A stretch of 64,000 nucleotides of DNA from Eubacterium ruminantium (GCF_900167085.1 NZ_FUXA01000008.1:147864-211863), one strand, 5' to 3'; positions 8,673-17,940 are shown, counted from the first letter of the stretch. The notes: a model not told the origin generated them from the letters alone. Numbers and translations: made by a program.

Positions 8673-9962
8673 CTAGTTCTTTGGAACTATTTTTTCAAGG
8701 CCACCCATATATGGTCTGAGTACTTCTGGAATATTAACTGAACCGTCAGCATTTAAGTTATTTTCAAGGAAAGCTATAAGCATTCTTGGTGGTGCAACAA
8801 CGGTATTGTTAAGAGTATGAGCAAGATATTTATTTCCATCTTCACCCTTAACTCTGATCTGAAGTCTTCTTGCCTGTGCATCTCCGAGATTTGAGCAGCT
8901 ACCAACTTCGAAATATTTCTTCTGACGTGGAGACCAAGCTTCAACATCGAATGACTTAACTTTAAGATCCGCAAGATCACCTGAACAACATTCAAGAGTT
9001 CTTACAGGAATATCAAGTGAACGGAAGAGTTCTACTGTGTAGCTCCACATTTTATTGAACCAATCCATTGATTCTTCAGGTTTACAGATTACAATCATTT
9101 CCTGTTTTTCAAACTGATGAATTCTGTAAACACCTCTTTCCTCTTTACCATGTGCACCTTTTTCCTTACGGAAGCATGGAGAATAGCTTGTGAGTGTAAG
9201 AGGAAGTGAGCTTTCATCAACCATTTCACCTTTAAAACGACCTATCATAGAATGTTCACTTGTGCCGATGAGGAAAAGGTCTTCACCCTCAATCTTGTAC
9301 ATCATTTCATCCATTTCATCAAAACTCATTACACCTGTAACGACATCACTTCTGATCATGAAAGGAGGTATAACATATGTAAAGCCTTTGTTGATCATGA
9401 AATCTCTTGCATATGAAAGTACTGCACTGTGAAGGCGGGCAACGTCTCCTAAAAGGTAATAGAATCCATTTCCTGCTACACGGCCTGCGGCAGCCATATC
9501 AATACCTGCGAGTTTCTCCATAATATCTGTGTGATATGGAATCTCGAAATCAGGAACTACAGGATCGCCATACTTTGTAACTTCAACATTTTCAGAATCA
9601 TCTTTTCCGATTGGAACTGAATCATCGATGATATTAGGAATAGTAAGCATGATTTTTCTTACCTTCTCATCAACGATTGGTTTCTTCTCTTCAAGCTGAG
9701 CTAAACGAGCTGCATTTTCAGCAACCTTCTTCTTTGCTTCTTCAGCGCCTTCTTTATCACCTTTAGCCATAAATGCACCAATCTGCTTAGAAATAACATT
9801 CTTCTCACTTCTTAACTGATCAGCCTCAGCCTGGATAGCACGAGCTTCCTTATCAAGTTCTATAACTTCATCTACAAGAGGAATTTTATGATCCTGAAAC
9901 TTCTTTTTGATATTCTCTTTTACTATATCAGGATTTTCTCTTAAAAATTTAATATCTAACAT
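8673..9962 (-). CDS. serS: Seryl-tRNA synthetase
   Basis: Charges tRNA-Ser (and tRNA-Sec where present). The 429 residues match the family. The N-terminal long coiled-coil arm spans about 30-105 (RAIQAEADQLRSEKN...). The class II core has motif 2 (PCFRKEKGAHGKEERGVYRIHQFEKQE) and motif 3 with NNTVVAPPRMLIAFLENN. The serine-binding TSEH is present in IGTSEHSM. It starts MLDIKFLRENPDIVKENI, the typical SerS N-terminus. Confidence 0.97.
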   Translation of the reverse strand: MLDIKFLRENPDIVKENIKKKFQDHKIPLVDEVIELDKEARAIQAEADQLRSEKNVISKQIGAFMAKGDKEGAEEAKKKVAENAARLAQLEEKKPIVDEKVRKIMLTIPNIIDDSVPIGKDDSENVEVTKYGDPVVPDFEIPYHTDIMEKLAGIDMAAAGRVAGNGFYYLLGDVARLHSAVLSYARDFMINKGFTYVIPPFMIRSDVVTGVMSFDEMDEMMYKIEGEDLFLIGTSEHSMIGRFKGEMVDESSLPLTLTSYSPCFRKEKGAHGKEERGVYRIHQFEKQEMIVICKPEESMDWFNKMWSYTVELFRSLDIPVRTLECCSGDLADLKVKSFDVEAWSPRQKKYFEVGSCSNLGDAQARRLQIRVKGEDGNKYLAHTLNNTVVAPPRMLIAFLENNLNADGSVNIPEVLRPYMGGLEKIVPKN

Positions 9963-10098
9963 TTTTTCTCCCTTTCTATAACTGATATATCAGTTTAAAA
10001 TATTTTAGATTGTTCGTGTTTTAATTGTTTATACGTAATAAATATACATCTTTGATTCAATTGCTTATATGTCATTAAATATACACCTATAATATATT

Positions 10099-10650
10099 TT
10101 AAATGTCATATACATCATCATCAACAGGTGTTGTGAGAATTGCAATTTCATCTTCAACTGTCATGGCTTTTTTCAATGCTTCTTTTTCTTCTTCAGAAAG
10201 AGTAATGAATGACTCTCCCTTTATGATTTCTTTAGCATATGTGAAACAGCCTTCTTTAGTATGCATGGCATTGATAACCACTCCTGAATAATTATTGTTC
10301 AGAATAGCAAGAGAAAAGCTTAATTCGCCTGCCATGTCATTGAATGCATCATACTTTTTAAGACCAATTTTCGAATAGCATGAATCAACATGAGCTTTTG
10401 ATTTTCTGTGCTCCTTGCTGACACGTTTTGCCATTGCCTTGACCTTATCCATCTCTTTGAATCTGGTAAATACTATTTCTTCCAGGTCCTTACCTTTTTT
10501 ACCACTCATTATAGTATAGTATTTTCGATTGATGTCGAGCATTTTTCTAAAAGTAAGAAAAAGCATTATTGCAAGAGTGATTATAAGAAATAGAAGAATA
10601 CCGATGACTATCTCTATTCTCATCCCAAATGCTTTTGAATATAATAACAT
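10099..10650 (-). CDS. DUF4446-type membrane-anchored protein
   Basis: A 183-residue protein with one N-terminal membrane segment (about residues 12-32, IEIVIGILLFLIITLAIMLF) and a cytosolic domain. The segment KYDAFNDMAGELSFSLAILNNNYSGVVI resembles DUF4446 proteins, often found beside parB in Firmicutes. GGAAGGAG lies 7 bases before the ATG at 10650, so that start is kept rather than the internal ATG at codon 10. It lies 41 bases downstream of parB on the same strand. Function unknown; a link to segregation is only positional. Confidence 0.72.
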   Translation of the reverse strand: MLLYSKAFGMRIEIVIGILLFLIITLAIMLFLTFRKMLDINRKYYTIMSGKKGKDLEEIVFTRFKEMDKVKAMAKRVSKEHRKSKAHVDSCYSKIGLKKYDAFNDMAGELSFSLAILNNNYSGVVINAMHTKEGCFTYAKEIIKGESFITLSEEEKEALKKAMTVEDEIAILTTPVDDDVYDI

Positions 10651-10691
10651 TTGAAACTCCTTCCTTAGTTAGTATTTGTTATAACTCATAT

Positions 10692-11669
10692 TTATTTTGC
10701 ACTGTAAAGGAGTGAAGCAATCCTATCAAGTTCATCATTGGATGAGTATTCAATTTCGATGGTTCCTTTACCACCTTTTTTAGCTTTGATCTTTGCCTTT
10801 GTACCAAAGATGTTCTTAAGCCTTTCCTCAATTGATTTATAAATAAATGAATTGTCAGGCTCAGGATTCTTTGTCTGCTTAAGAATTTTCTCAGCACCGG
10901 AATTTATATCCTTAACAAGCTGTTCTGTTTCACGGACAGATAACTTATTGTCAAATACTAACATTGCTGTCTCATACTGAACTTCAGGATCTTCAAGTGC
11001 AATAAGACATCTTGCATGACCTGTGCTTATCATATCATCAATAAGCATCTGCTGAACTTTATCACCTAACTTTAAGAGTCTAAGAGCATTAGTGATAGTT
11101 GATCTGCTTTTTGAGACCTTCTCAGCTATTTCATCCTGCTTTAATTCATATTCCTCTATCAAAGACTGATAAGCCTTAGCTTCTTCAATAGGATTCAGAT
11201 TTTCTCTCTGAATATTTTCAATAAGAGCAACCTCAAGGATCTGCTGCTCACTGTAATCTCTTTCAATTACAGGAACTTCTTTTAATCCGGCTATTCTGGC
11301 TGCACGCCATCTTCTTTCACCGGCGATAATTTCATAAAATCCTTTTCTTTTCTTAACTACGATAGGCTCTATGAGACCAAACTGCTTGATAGAATCAGCA
11401 AGTTCATTTAATGCGTCCTCATCGAATTCCTTTCGAGGCTGTGATTTATTTGGTTCAATGTCTGTTATTTTGAGATATTTTTCTTTCTCAACTTCTTTAA
11501 CTACTTCTTTGACAACTTCTTTAACAACCTCTTTTACTGTTTCACCTTTTCCGGAGGATTTACCGGAAGTTTTTTTTGCAGATGATTCTTTAGTTGATGT
11601 TTTCTTCTCAGCATTATTTGTTGGGATTAAGCTCTCCATTCCCATACCGAGACCACGTCGCTTAGTCAT
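10692..11669 (-). CDS. parB: ParB/Spo0J chromosome partitioning protein
   Basis: CTP-dependent clamp that loads at parS sites and spreads, working with ParA and SMC. The 325-residue protein starts MTKRRGLGMGMESLIPTN; this start is chosen because AGGAGG lies 5 bases upstream, while the ATGs at 11684 and 11672 are too far or too close. The CTP-binding box GERRWRAARIAGL is in the N-domain, and the parS-binding helix-turn-helix lies near QDEIAEKVSKSRSTITNALRLL. Between the N-terminal ParA-activating peptide and the N-domain is a KEVV-repeat linker. It starts 33 bases after parA ends. Confidence 0.95.
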   Translation of the reverse strand: MTKRRGLGMGMESLIPTNNAEKKTSTKESSAKKTSGKSSGKGETVKEVVKEVVKEVVKEVEKEKYLKITDIEPNKSQPRKEFDEDALNELADSIKQFGLIEPIVVKKRKGFYEIIAGERRWRAARIAGLKEVPVIERDYSEQQILEVALIENIQRENLNPIEEAKAYQSLIEEYELKQDEIAEKVSKSRSTITNALRLLKLGDKVQQMLIDDMISTGHARCLIALEDPEVQYETAMLVFDNKLSVRETEQLVKDINSGAEKILKQTKNPEPDNSFIYKSIEERLKNIFGTKAKIKAKKGGKGTIEIEYSSNDELDRIASLLYSAK

Positions 11670-11702
11670 CATGACCTCCTTCATATATCGAACATATGTT
11701 TG

Positions 11703-12473
11703 TTATAAAAATAATTTATTTTTCATTACTTCATCGGCCAACTGTCTGTAGGCCTCAGCACCTGTTGATCTGGAATCATATAGATTGATAGGAAGTCCAA
11801 AACTTGGGGCTTCAGCTAAACGAACATTTCTCGGAACAACAGTATTATATATAATCTGATCGAGATTATTTTTAACATTATCAACAACTTCTTGTGAAAG
11901 ATTGTTTCTAGAGTCATACATTGTAAATACAACTCCTTCAATCTCAAGATGTTTGTTAAGCTTTTGCTTGATTAGATCGACAGTATATATAAGCTGTGAC
12001 AATCCCTCCAAAGCATAAAACTCACACTGGATTGGAACAATGACTGTATCTGCTGCTGTCATGGCATTAACTGTAAGAATACCTAATGCAGGAGGACAGT
12101 CGATTATAATAAAATCAAACTTTTTTCTGATATTTTTAATTGTATTTTTCAATACATATTGTTTGTCTTCAACTTCAATAAAATCAATTTCGGCTCCGGC
12201 CAATTCACGGCTTGCAGGAACAACATTGAGATTATCGAATACATTCAGAAGCATAGCTTCTCCTAAATTGCAATTGCCGCACATGGCATCATATATTGAA
12301 TACTGGATTTCACTCTTATCAATACCGAGACCACTTGTCATATTTCCCTGAGGGTCCATGTCGATAGCAAGGACTCTATTGCCTTTTTCAGCAAGACATG
12401 CAGCAAGATTTATGGATGTAGTTGTTTTACCAACCCCACCTTTTTGGTTTGCAATTGCTATAATTCTTCCCAT
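11703..12473 (-). CDS. parA: ParA/Soj chromosome partitioning ATPase
   Basis: A DNA-binding ATPase that forms gradients to segregate ParB-parS complexes and influences DnaA activity in Firmicutes. The 256 residues carry the deviant Walker A KGGVGKTTT at 10-18, with lysines at 10 and 15, Walker A' DMDPQGNMTSGLG, and Walker B FIIIDCPPALG. There is no N-terminal helix-turn-helix, so it is the short type I chromosomal form. It heads the parA-parB-DUF4446 operon. Confidence 0.96.
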   Translation of the reverse strand: MGRIIAIANQKGGVGKTTTSINLAACLAEKGNRVLAIDMDPQGNMTSGLGIDKSEIQYSIYDAMCGNCNLGEAMLLNVFDNLNVVPASRELAGAEIDFIEVEDKQYVLKNTIKNIRKKFDFIIIDCPPALGILTVNAMTAADTVIVPIQCEFYALEGLSQLIYTVDLIKQKLNKHLEIEGVVFTMYDSRNNLSQEVVDNVKNNLDQIIYNTVVPRNVRLAEAPSFGLPINLYDSRSTGAEAYRQLADEVMKNKLFL

Positions 12474-12641
12474 TTTTTATCTCCAAATATTATGATGTTG
12501 GTATCAAAATGAATATTTTGACATCCTGTGACATACGAGTCACATATAAATAAGAAGTAACTAACCTCGTTTTGTCATTATATCACTTTATAATAGTACA
12601 TTCCATAAAAAGATTATTAACAATTGAGTATTTTACTGACT

Positions 12642-13301
12642 TTATTTGTCTTTCAGATATTCTTTTACTTCTAATAAATTATCTAATACAACTTCGCATA
12701 AATTTATCATTTCTTCGGTAGCCGGAAGAAGATCCGGAACCATTATCGGCCTTAGTTTTGCTGCGCTGGCAGAACGTATACCATTGTGAGAATCCTCTAT
12801 TGCATAAGCTTTTTGTGGTTCAACACCTAGTTCTTCACATGCCTTAAGATATATATCAGGTGCCGGTTTGCTTCTTTCAACCATATCTCCTGCAACTATT
12901 TTTTCAAAGTATTTCAGAATTCCTGCTGCCTCTAACTGAAGAAGAACTTTCTCTCTTCTTGTTGATGATGCAAGAGCAATCTTTATATTTTTATCATTTA
13001 AGTATTCCAGTAATTCATTGACACCTTTCTTCAGAGGTAGACGACCTTCACTATATCTTTCTTTGAATAAAACCATAGCTTCTGAATCAACCTCATCATA
13101 AGGGAAGTCCTGACCATAATCTTCGAGTACAATTTCTTTTGTTCTTGCATTTGTAACACCAATACATTTATAAAAAGTTTCTTCTATATTTGAAAACCCT
13201 CTTTTTTGTGCGATTTCTTTCCAGCATAAAAGAATAGCTCTTTCTGAGTCAAATATTACGCCATCCATATCAAATACTACTGCATCAAAATTCATGTTCA
13301 T
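12642..13301 (-). CDS. HAD-superfamily phosphatase/phosphomutase (beta-PGM-like)
   Basis: A 219-residue soluble HAD hydrolase with a small alpha-helical cap. Motif I is DMDGVIFDSE with both catalytic aspartates, motif II is ALASSTRR, the motif III lysine is in VERSKPAPDIYL, and motif IV is AIEDSHNGIRSA. This pattern fits beta-phosphoglucomutase-like phosphatases; the substrate cannot be told. GAGGT precedes the first ATG. It lies about 170 bases beyond the 5' end of parA on the same strand, and its 5' end borders the parS region. Confidence 0.85.
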   Translation of the reverse strand: MNMNFDAVVFDMDGVIFDSERAILLCWKEIAQKRGFSNIEETFYKCIGVTNARTKEIVLEDYGQDFPYDEVDSEAMVLFKERYSEGRLPLKKGVNELLEYLNDKNIKIALASSTRREKVLLQLEAAGILKYFEKIVAGDMVERSKPAPDIYLKACEELGVEPQKAYAIEDSHNGIRSASAAKLRPIMVPDLLPATEEMINLCEVVLDNLLEVKEYLKDK

Positions 13302-13418
13302 TATTACCTCATTTCTGTCCGTTAAGTATTGTTGTTTCTATTTCAAAAGTAAAATAATTATACTATAAATCAGGTTTATAAAACAATGAAATATCCGTTA
13401 TAAATGTGTGAATTCTCA

Positions 13419-13434
13419 TGTTTCACGTGAAACA
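13419..13434. promoter_or_regulatory. parS: parS site 1
   Basis: Perfect palindrome TGTTTCACGTGAAACA, identical to the bacterial parS consensus bound by ParB. It is the site nearest to parA and parB. Confidence 0.93.
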
Positions 13435-13567
13435 TTATGATATATATTTCTTTTGATTGATTTTGTTTGGATGTAAATGGATTAAGTATCTATATGATGA
13501 TCATATATAATTCTATTGATTTTCAGAAATTATAATTGAAGAATTTTTTGATTGGCGTCCGGCAATT

Positions 13568-13743
13568 AATTAGCTCAGAAAATAATTAGCTCAGAAAACA
13601 ATAAATTCAATAAATAATAAATTCAGTAAAGAATAAACGCAGTTAGTAATAAATTCAGGAACTAGTAAATTCAGGAACTAATAAATTCAGGGACTAGTAA
13701 ATTCAGGAACTAGTAAATTCAGGAACTAATAAATATCTATAAA
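13568..13743. repeat. 16-bp-period tandem array, about 11 units
   Basis: Eleven consecutive 16-base units with consensus AATAAATTCAGGAACT. The units from 13648 to 13727 are nearly identical; the outer ones (for example AATTAGCTCAGAAAAT twice at 13568-13599) are diverged but keep the register. It lies between parS sites 1 and 2. The period is not a multiple of three and there is no open frame across it. Confidence 0.88.
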
Positions 13744-13793
13744 ACTCTATATATAAAAAATCAGCTAACATTATACAGATAATAACAACATAT

Positions 13794-13809
13794 TGTTTCA
13801 CGTGAAACA
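13794..13809. promoter_or_regulatory. parS: parS site 2
   Basis: Perfect 16-base palindrome TGTTTCACGTGAAACA, 375 bases from site 1 and between the two minisatellites. Confidence 0.93.
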
Positions 13810-13842
13810 TGAGATGTAATAGTACAACGTTTAAAATTATAT

Positions 13843-14014
13843 CATTTCAATTACTGATCATTACAGTTACTTAACCATTTCAATCACATGACCATTACAG
13901 TTACCTGACCATTTCAATCACATGACCATTACAGTTACTTAACCATTACAATTACATAACTATTACAATTACATAACCATTTCAATTTTTTAACTATTAA
14001 TTTCAATGCTTAAC
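13843..14014. repeat. 17-bp-period tandem array, about 10 units
   Basis: About ten units of 17 bases, consensus CATTACAATTACATAAC, with CATTTCAATCACATGAC and CATTACAGTTACTTAAC alternating in the first half to make a 34-base higher-order repeat. The first unit is 16 bases and the last has about 3 extra. It lies between parS sites 2 and 3. Confidence 0.85.
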
Positions 14015-14270
14015 AATTATTTTATCTGATTTTTATTTGATTATACTATCATTATTCCAGTTATTATTACTATCATTATATATAATAATAAATATTTCTT
14101 GGTTTTATAAAATTGGTTTAATAATAATTGATAAGATGTATATTTACAGGACTGATGATTATAGACTTTATAATCACTATAAATATCGTAATATAACTAT
14201 TATTTTTTCTATGAGTCAAGATTTTATTTATATTGTTATATTATAAAAATAGTTACTTATATTTATATTA

Positions 14271-14286
14271 CGTTTCACGTGAAACA
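14271..14286. promoter_or_regulatory. parS: parS site 3 (one mismatch)
   Basis: CGTTTCACGTGAAACA differs from consensus only at the outermost base, where ParB tolerance is generally highest. It lies 477 bases from site 2. Confidence 0.85.
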
Positions 14287-14490
14287 TTCTAAGTGATTTT
14301 ATCCATACTTCTTAATGAGATAAATTCAATCTGTTTGAAAATGAAATCACGATATTTTGATTAAGAAATTATGATTCACTTGATGCATTCTACGTAAGTT
14401 ATGAAATATTGTTTATAGAAGAATAATATTGACATATTGAAATTTGCAATTGCTAGGAATAACTACATATTATGGATTTATGTATAACTA

Positions 14491-14506
14491 TGTTTCACGT
14501 GAAACA
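14491..14506. promoter_or_regulatory. parS: parS site 4
   Basis: Perfect TGTTTCACGTGAAACA, 220 bases from site 3. Confidence 0.93.
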
Positions 14507-14705
14507 TGAACGATACATATATGGAGTAGATATTTATCATATATATTGATTAATTTATTTAGTAAAGGACATTGAATAATTTGTATTTAAAATACAATAT
14601 ATGATAGATATTTGAAGATGGTTGTAAATAGGATTTTATCATCAGAATTATATATATTTATGAAACGATATTTATATATTAAAAGGCGATATTTATATAT
14701 CTTCA

Positions 14706-14721
14706 TGTTTCACGTGAAACA
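14706..14721. promoter_or_regulatory. parS: parS site 5
   Basis: Perfect TGTTTCACGTGAAACA, 215 bases from site 4 and about 30 bases beyond the argS terminator. Confidence 0.93.
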
Positions 14722-14751
14722 TTCAATTGTTGAGATATAATTATTTTGAAA

Positions 14752-14800
14752 CAAAAAAATACCGCCTATAAATCCTTTTCCGGATATATAAGCGGTATAT
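14752..14800 (-). terminator. Terminator of argS
   Basis: Read on the minus strand, ATACCGCTTATA pairs with TATAGGCGGTAT around a stem-loop and is followed by seven T residues. It separates argS transcription from parS site 5. Confidence 0.85.
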
Positions 14801-14832
14801 TCATTAATAGCTATAATAATATATGTATTAAA

Positions 14833-16539
14833 TTACATTTCTTCAACAACGCCGATTCCTAAGAGATCAAGAGCATCTTTAAGAACCTTTCTTGTTATTT
14901 TTACAAGAGCGATACGAGTATTCTTGATGTTTTCATCTTCAACGTTGATACGATTTACTGTATAGAACTTGTTAAATGACTGGGCAACAGCTACTGCAAA
15001 TCTAGCAACGATGAATGGTTCGTATTTTTCAGAAGCATCTTTAACTACTGCAGGGAATCTGCTGATTTCCTTGAGAAGTTCAACAGATGCTTCATCTGTA
15101 ATAATAGAATAATCAACATTTGAAAGATCAACTTTGTATGTATCTGTTGGTATTCCGGCTTTTCTGAGGATGCTTGAACATCTTGCATATGTATACTGTA
15201 CATAAGGACCTGTTTCACCGTCAAAGTTGAGAAGCTTTTCCCAGCTGAAACTAACGTCCTTGATACGCTGATTGTAGAGGTCATTGAATATAACTGCTCC
15301 GACACCAACGATACGTGCAACTTCGTCTTTATCTTCAAGATTTGGATTCTTCTCTTCGATAGTCTTTTTAATCTTAGAAATTGCTTCAAGAAGAATGTCT
15401 TCAGCATAGATAACATTTCCTTCTCTTGTGGCAAGCTTAGCACCGTTGAGACTAACAAGTCCGTAAGGGATGTGAACAAGCTGATCCTTAGCCCATTCAT
15501 TTCCAAGAAGCTCTACTACCTTGAATACCTGAGCAAAGTGTAACTTCTGCTCCTGGCCTGTTACATATAAAGCTTTAACAAAGTTGTATGTGTTTTTACG
15601 ATAGAATATAGCTGCAAGATCTCTTGTTGCGTAGATAGATGAGCCATCATTCTTTAAAATAAGGCAAGGTGCCATATTGTATTCTTCAAGATCTACAATC
15701 TTAGCGCCTTCACTTTCTGTTAAAAGATTAGCATCAGTAAGTTTCTTGACGATATCAGATGTCATATTTCTATAGAAACTTTCACCTGTGAAATGATCGA
15801 AATCAAGTCCAAGAAGAGCATAAGTACGTTTATATTCTGTAAGGCTTATATCAACAAACCATTTCCAGATCTTTAATGCCTCTTCATTACCCTGTTCCAT
15901 CTTGTTGAACCAAGCTCTTGCTTCATCATCAAGTTCAGGATTTTCTTTGGCTGCATTATGGAATGCAACATAGAGACGCATGAGTTCCTCGACACCTTTT
16001 TCTTTGATGGCCTGCTCATCGCCCCAGTTTTTGTAAGCAACGATAAGCTTACCAAACTGTGTTCCCCAGTCTCCAAGATGATTGATTCTTTCAACTTTAT
16101 AACCGAGCTTTGAATATATTTTGTATAATGAATTTCCGATAATAGTTGTTCTTAAATGACCAACATGGAAGTTCTTAGCAACATTAGGAGAAGAGTAGTC
16201 GATACAAATAGTTTTGCCATTACCTTCTGTTGATGCACCGAAGTCTTCTGCAGAAACAGCCTCAACCATAGACTGAACAAAGCCGGTTTTCTTAAGGAAA
16301 AAGTTGATATATGCACCCTGTATATCAACATGATCAACATAATCAGGTAATGTTATCGAATCAGCGATTTCCTTAGCAATTACAGGAGGGGCTTTGTGAA
16401 GTTCTTTTGCAAGTCTGAAACATGGAAATGCAAAGTCACCCATTTCAGGTTTTGGTGGTATTTCAATAAGCTGTGAAATATCATCATTTGTTAAAAAATC
16501 GATTTTTTCTGATAATAAATTAACAATTTTATTTTTCAT
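14833..16539 (-). CDS. argS: Arginyl-tRNA synthetase
   Basis: Charges tRNA-Arg. The 568-residue class I enzyme has an N-terminal Add-1 domain (residues 1-85), the HIGH-type signature in SPNVAKNFHVGHLRTT near residue 120, a KMSK-like loop read as KLATREGNV, and the DALR anticodon-binding domain at the C-terminus. It is monocistronic by context: 285 bases of spacer upstream and a strong terminator downstream. Confidence 0.96.
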   Translation of the reverse strand: MKNKIVNLLSEKIDFLTNDDISQLIEIPPKPEMGDFAFPCFRLAKELHKAPPVIAKEIADSITLPDYVDHVDIQGAYINFFLKKTGFVQSMVEAVSAEDFGASTEGNGKTICIDYSSPNVAKNFHVGHLRTTIIGNSLYKIYSKLGYKVERINHLGDWGTQFGKLIVAYKNWGDEQAIKEKGVEELMRLYVAFHNAAKENPELDDEARAWFNKMEQGNEEALKIWKWFVDISLTEYKRTYALLGLDFDHFTGESFYRNMTSDIVKKLTDANLLTESEGAKIVDLEEYNMAPCLILKNDGSSIYATRDLAAIFYRKNTYNFVKALYVTGQEQKLHFAQVFKVVELLGNEWAKDQLVHIPYGLVSLNGAKLATREGNVIYAEDILLEAISKIKKTIEEKNPNLEDKDEVARIVGVGAVIFNDLYNQRIKDVSFSWEKLLNFDGETGPYVQYTYARCSSILRKAGIPTDTYKVDLSNVDYSIITDEASVELLKEISRFPAVVKDASEKYEPFIVARFAVAVAQSFNKFYTVNRINVEDENIKNTRIALVKITRKVLKDALDLLGIGVVEEM

Positions 16540-16824
16540 ATCATTTATCCTTTATATTTTAGTTAACATAATAAGTTAACGTAATGATCCTGTTTTTAGA
16601 CTTGAAGTTGTTTTTTATCATGAAATAAGTTCAAGTCAACGTACAAGTCCGTTTTATATGTATAATTATTTATATTTTTACATATGTATATTAAAAATCA
16701 TCAGCAAAATGACTGTGTAAAAATATAAAAATATCATCTTCGACTACAGAACTGTTTTATATAAACAATCACTGCAGTACACAAGTATATCATACTGTAT
16801 TAGTATATGAAACTATGTATATAT

Positions 16825-17940
16825 CTATCTTGGAAAGTTGAAACTTACGGTTGTACCGTTTTTCTTACTTCCGGAGATATTTAATTCTCCGTCCAGAAGA
16901 TATATTAGGCCATGGGCTCTGTGGAGATTGCTGTACCAAGGGCTCTTTTGATAATAGTTTTTACTTATTCCTATGCCGTTATCATTGATGGTGACATCAA
17001 TATTTTTGTCTGTCACGGTCAAACGGAATTTAATCTGATTGGCATTAGAATGTTTATATATGTTATCAAACATAATGTCAAGTAGATTCATTAAAGCTAT
17101 ATTTTTTTCATAGCTAAGATGAATGTCCGGGTCAGGACATTTTATATCTGCTTCGAGTACGCATTCAGGATGCAGATCACGATTATTCGTAACAAAATCA
17201 TCGAGAAGTACCCAAATAGATTGATCAGCGTTGAAATTGTAATTAATATGTGTAAGAAGCGAATCTATGCTGTCACATGTTTTATCAAGCTGATCTGAGA
17301 TTTCTTCGGCTGTTGATCTGGCAATTTCAGGATCTGAAGAAATGAGATAGCTGAGCATATCGAGTCGATGTGAGTTATTCTCAATTTCAGCTTTGATTCG
17401 TGTATCGAGGATTGTGCCGATGTATGTCTTATCGAATGCATCCAGCATAAGAATATTGGTTCCGTATTTTTGATTTTCCGGAACAGCAGGTTCTTCCTCT
17501 TCAAGAAACTGAAATCCGTCGAAATCTTCTTCCTCTGTATCTTCTATTAAAGTTCTCAAATTGTTGATAGCTTTTTTTGCAGAATTAAGTGAAGAAAGTT
17601 TTTCGGAAATTGCTTTGATTTTGGATTCTTCAGTTGCAATTTTGGCTTCCAATGTTTGCTTAACGATTTTTAAATCATCAATCTGTGCATTTATCGCATT
17701 ATTCTTCTCGTCATTTTCATTAAGCTTAATCAAAGGACTGAAAACATTTTTCCTTGAATTTGTTGAAGGATGATAGACATTTTTGGTCCTATATAATTCA
17801 TCCAGCTTTATATTTACTTCGAACAATTTGGACTGATGGTTTTGAATTGATTCGAGAAGGTCGTTGCTTGTATCAGTAAAATGTCGAAGCATTTCTTCGT
17901 TGGATTTAATTATCTCTTCTAAAAGTTTATCCTTATCCAT
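16825..17940 (-). CDS. DegS-like cytosolic sensor kinase with HATPase domain
   Basis: A 371-residue protein with no membrane segment. Residues 1-150 are strongly coiled-coil, an acidic loop follows (about 150-165, TEEEDFDGFQFLEEEE), then a helical dimerisation-like region at about 180-250 and a GHKL ATPase domain at about 270-371. The N box is DIMFDNIYKHSNANQI, G1 is DNGIGI and the end is GTTVSFNFPR. A phospho-acceptor HisKA_3 H-box is not obvious; the only histidine there is in NNSHRLDML. No response regulator is adjacent. ATG at 17940 is chosen because AAAGGA lies about 8 bases upstream; a longer frame reaches 18009. Confidence 0.65.
   Translation of the reverse strand: MDKDKLLEEIIKSNEEMLRHFTDTSNDLLESIQNHQSKLFEVNIKLDELYRTKNVYHPSTNSRKNVFSPLIKLNENDEKNNAINAQIDDLKIVKQTLEAKIATEESKIKAISEKLSSLNSAKKAINNLRTLIEDTEEEDFDGFQFLEEEEPAVPENQKYGTNILMLDAFDKTYIGTILDTRIKAEIENNSHRLDMLSYLISSDPEIARSTAEEISDQLDKTCDSIDSLLTHINYNFNADQSIWVLLDDFVTNNRDLHPECVLEADIKCPDPDIHLSYEKNIALMNLLDIMFDNIYKHSNANQIKFRLTVTDKNIDVTINDNGIGISKNYYQKSPWYSNLHRAHGLIYLLDGELNISGSKKNGTTVSFNFPR

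Larger units (their letters stand above)
13302..14751. other. Non-coding parS/minisatellite region (centromere-like)
   Basis: A 1.45 kb AT-rich stretch with no credible gene between a HAD phosphatase and argS. It contains five parS sites, a 16-bp-period tandem array at 13568-13743 and a 17-bp-period array at 13843-14014. A 69-codon ORF at 14037-14246 is low-complexity and has no clear ribosome binding site. The region lies 1-2.5 kb upstream of parA and about 10 kb from the dnaA-rpmH origin segment. Confidence 0.85.

Noticed and set aside
13568-14014. Possible CRISPR array
   Set aside because: The repeats are back-to-back with no unique spacers, units are only 16-17 bases, and no cas gene is nearby.
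14037-14246. 69-codon ORF in the parS region
   Set aside because: Low-complexity Ile/Tyr-rich translation, no clear ribosome binding site, and it lies within AT-rich DNA between parS sites.
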